Assembly (NCBI GenBank): GCA_947034885.2
Contig: OX344749.2
Location: forward strand, 48,389,682 to 48,453,681
DNA from: Thuidium tamariscinum
Taxonomy: Eukaryota; Streptophyta; Bryopsida; Hypnales; Thuidiaceae
DNA length: 64,000 nt
Reading direction: 5' to 3'
Notes under the pieces: generated by a model
Seen by the model: only the letters and a program-made list of their open reading frames with translations
The model's database searches: none
What the model was told of the DNA's origin: nothing
In this document: positions 62,251 to 64,000 of the stretch, one piece after another
How the letters are laid out: every line of letters begins with the position of its first letter
Numbering within the stretch: position 1 is the first letter of the stretch
Program-made: the position numbers and the translations under genes

Positions 62251-64000
62251 CAAGTGATTGAAAGACATGCATCAGTGCCTATTTCACTATTATATGCATG
62301 AAATACCATATCATACTAGCATCTTTGAAAATACGAGTTTTGGGTGAAATGAAGAATCAAATGTTTTGTGTCCTTTGTAAACAACCTTGAAGAAAAGCCA
62401 TCCAAAGCTTATAAAATTGGTTCTCGGCCTCTTCTTTTTGGCAACTTGTTATTTGATTTGCACTCTTTGAAAATAAATGTCTATTTTCCATCAAATAAAT
62501 GTAATTTATGTCTTTGCCATAATTTTTCTCTAGAACAAACATCTATGAAATTGCCAAGTTAGATGAAAATGTATTAGAATTAGATTGAAAAGTGTATTCA
62601 AGTTAGAAAGATGAATTTATGAAAAAATGAATTGCATTATCAAATTTGAAGTTATTGCCATTGCCCCAATTTTCTAAAATCCTAATGAAAAAGGGTTGAG
62701 CATTCTATTTAAGATTTCAATTAGTGTACTCACTATTTTCAATGCCCAATTCCAGAATTAGCATAACTTTGAAGTTAGTTGACACTTACTAAAGTAGCTA
62801 TTGTAGGATTCTTATATGCTTCAAAAATTCTTTATGAAGTCTACTTTCAAAGTCAAAATTATGATTTTTTAGAAATGAATGATAGTGATTCCCTTGCCAA
62901 TTTTTTTTTTGTAAGGGTGCCCATTGCAATCTTCACTTTCTATAGTGTTTAGAGCTCTTGAATATGAGCCTCAAGTATAGTAAATGTTGATGAAAAAAAA
63001 TCATACATTATTCATTAATCAAAATTATGGAGTAGATTTTGAAAAGCCAAAACCCAATTGAATTTAGGCATGTTAGGCCCTCGAACCTCTTATTTCTTGT
63101 GTTAAAACCTTTTTAGATTTTGTGTCCACTAAGAAGTTTGCAAGATTTTACATCACTTCTATAGTTTTAGGGTCCTCATGGTCAAAAAATATAATCTTAT
63201 ATTCTTTAAGCGACGGCCTTTTTTTTTGTGCAATCTCTAACATGTCTTCTTTGAATTTGTACGGTTTAGGAAGAAATTGCTACAACTTATCTAAATATTG
63301 GCATTTCCTTCAATTTAGAGAAAATTTCAAGAAGATCAAAAGAGGCCCTTTCCATTCAGTGGTGTAGTTACTGTGGTTCACATTAAATGTGAATTGTAAG
63401 TCACAATTTTGCAAACATAGTAATGACTAGTCCTTTTTTTCCACACTATGGGGCCAAATTACACCATTTCAAACTAAATGCCTTTTTTTCCCAAATAAAA
63501 GTAATCTTCTTTTTTCCAATAATTTTTTCAATTCCCTTTAAAATATGGATGAAGTTTCCAAATTTGGATGAAAATGTGTATGAATATGATGGAGAAGAAT
63601 TTTTGAGTCGAAAAGACAAATGAATGTAGAAAAACAATGCTTCACAAAATTTGAAGTCATAGCTATCTTACACTTCTCCTGAAGTTAAAAAGTAAACCAA
63701 AAAGGGCTGGTTACCACCGAATAGCAAAAGACTTCCACGCACCCTCTGGATAGGGTGATAAAATGCCATCAATGAAAGTCAAGAATTGCTTATAGAACAA
63801 AGTAAAAGAAGAAACTATTGATCTAGGCATTCACTTGACGACTTGCATGTGATTTAGGGTTTTTAGGGTTACGGCTTCCCAACTTCCAGCAGCTGTGTAG
63901 TTGTTGATCGGGCATTTTTCTTTCTGTCTGCAGGAACACAGACTTCCAACGCTGTTCTATTTTTGTGGGCATTTTCTTTGTGCCTAGAGGATGTGCACTT
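62251..64000. other. AT-rich region without recognised features
   Basis: I see no supportable gene. The last few hundred bases (from about 63,660) are somewhat richer in GC and could approach a gene beyond the window, but nothing can be called. Confidence 0.4.

Overview
This window looks like nuclear DNA of a land plant. It carries three complete class III (secretory plant-type) heme peroxidase genes and the last exon of a fourth, all on the + strand. Each complete gene has four exons and three introns with matching phases. The exons are relatively GC-rich and sit in AT-rich DNA crowded with short inverted-repeat transposable elements. I cannot name the species.

Layout. 1-319: terminal exon of peroxidase 1. 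320-1,624: its 3' flank. 1,625-9,230: a nest of elements (a small element split by a ~7.3 kb inverted-repeat element, itself split by a 3.3 kb element with ~800 bp arms). 9,507-10,876: a second small element split by a 1,080 bp fold-back element. 10,984-11,113: a clean 130 bp MITE. 11,915-16,045: peroxidase 2. 16,046-24,850: repeat-dominated spacer. 24,860-31,741: flank of peroxidase 3, duplicated again at about 35,610-43,220. 31,742-35,491: peroxidase 3. 43,221-48,953: peroxidase 4. 49,280-54,353: a ~5 kb inverted-repeat element with a 9 bp target duplication, itself hosting three smaller elements. 55,589-60,218: a broken gene with a coiled coil and a damaged RING finger. 60,219-64,000: AT-rich DNA with no convincing gene.

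The peroxidases are tandem duplicates. Their exons, intron phases, an unusual GTTTGC donor at intron 3, a TACAAATA-containing core promoter about 170 bp before each ATG, and C-termini ending in LVASQ are shared. Peroxidases 3 and 4 share an intron 2 element that peroxidase 2 lacks, so 3 and 4 probably separated last. Each is predicted to be a secreted, calcium-binding, four-disulfide enzyme using H2O2 to oxidise phenolics in the cell wall or vacuole.

The most novel material is the mobile DNA. Two families, here called D (termini ATGGCRAATTTC) and E (termini GGGTCATTGCAAGAAACA), are flanked in several copies by exact 4 bp target duplications, which does not fit the usual plant superfamilies known to me. 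The paralogous peroxidase introns and flanks supply empty sites that support several insertion boundaries. Letters D, E, F and so on are local labels for this window, not database names. All boundaries and comparisons were read by eye.
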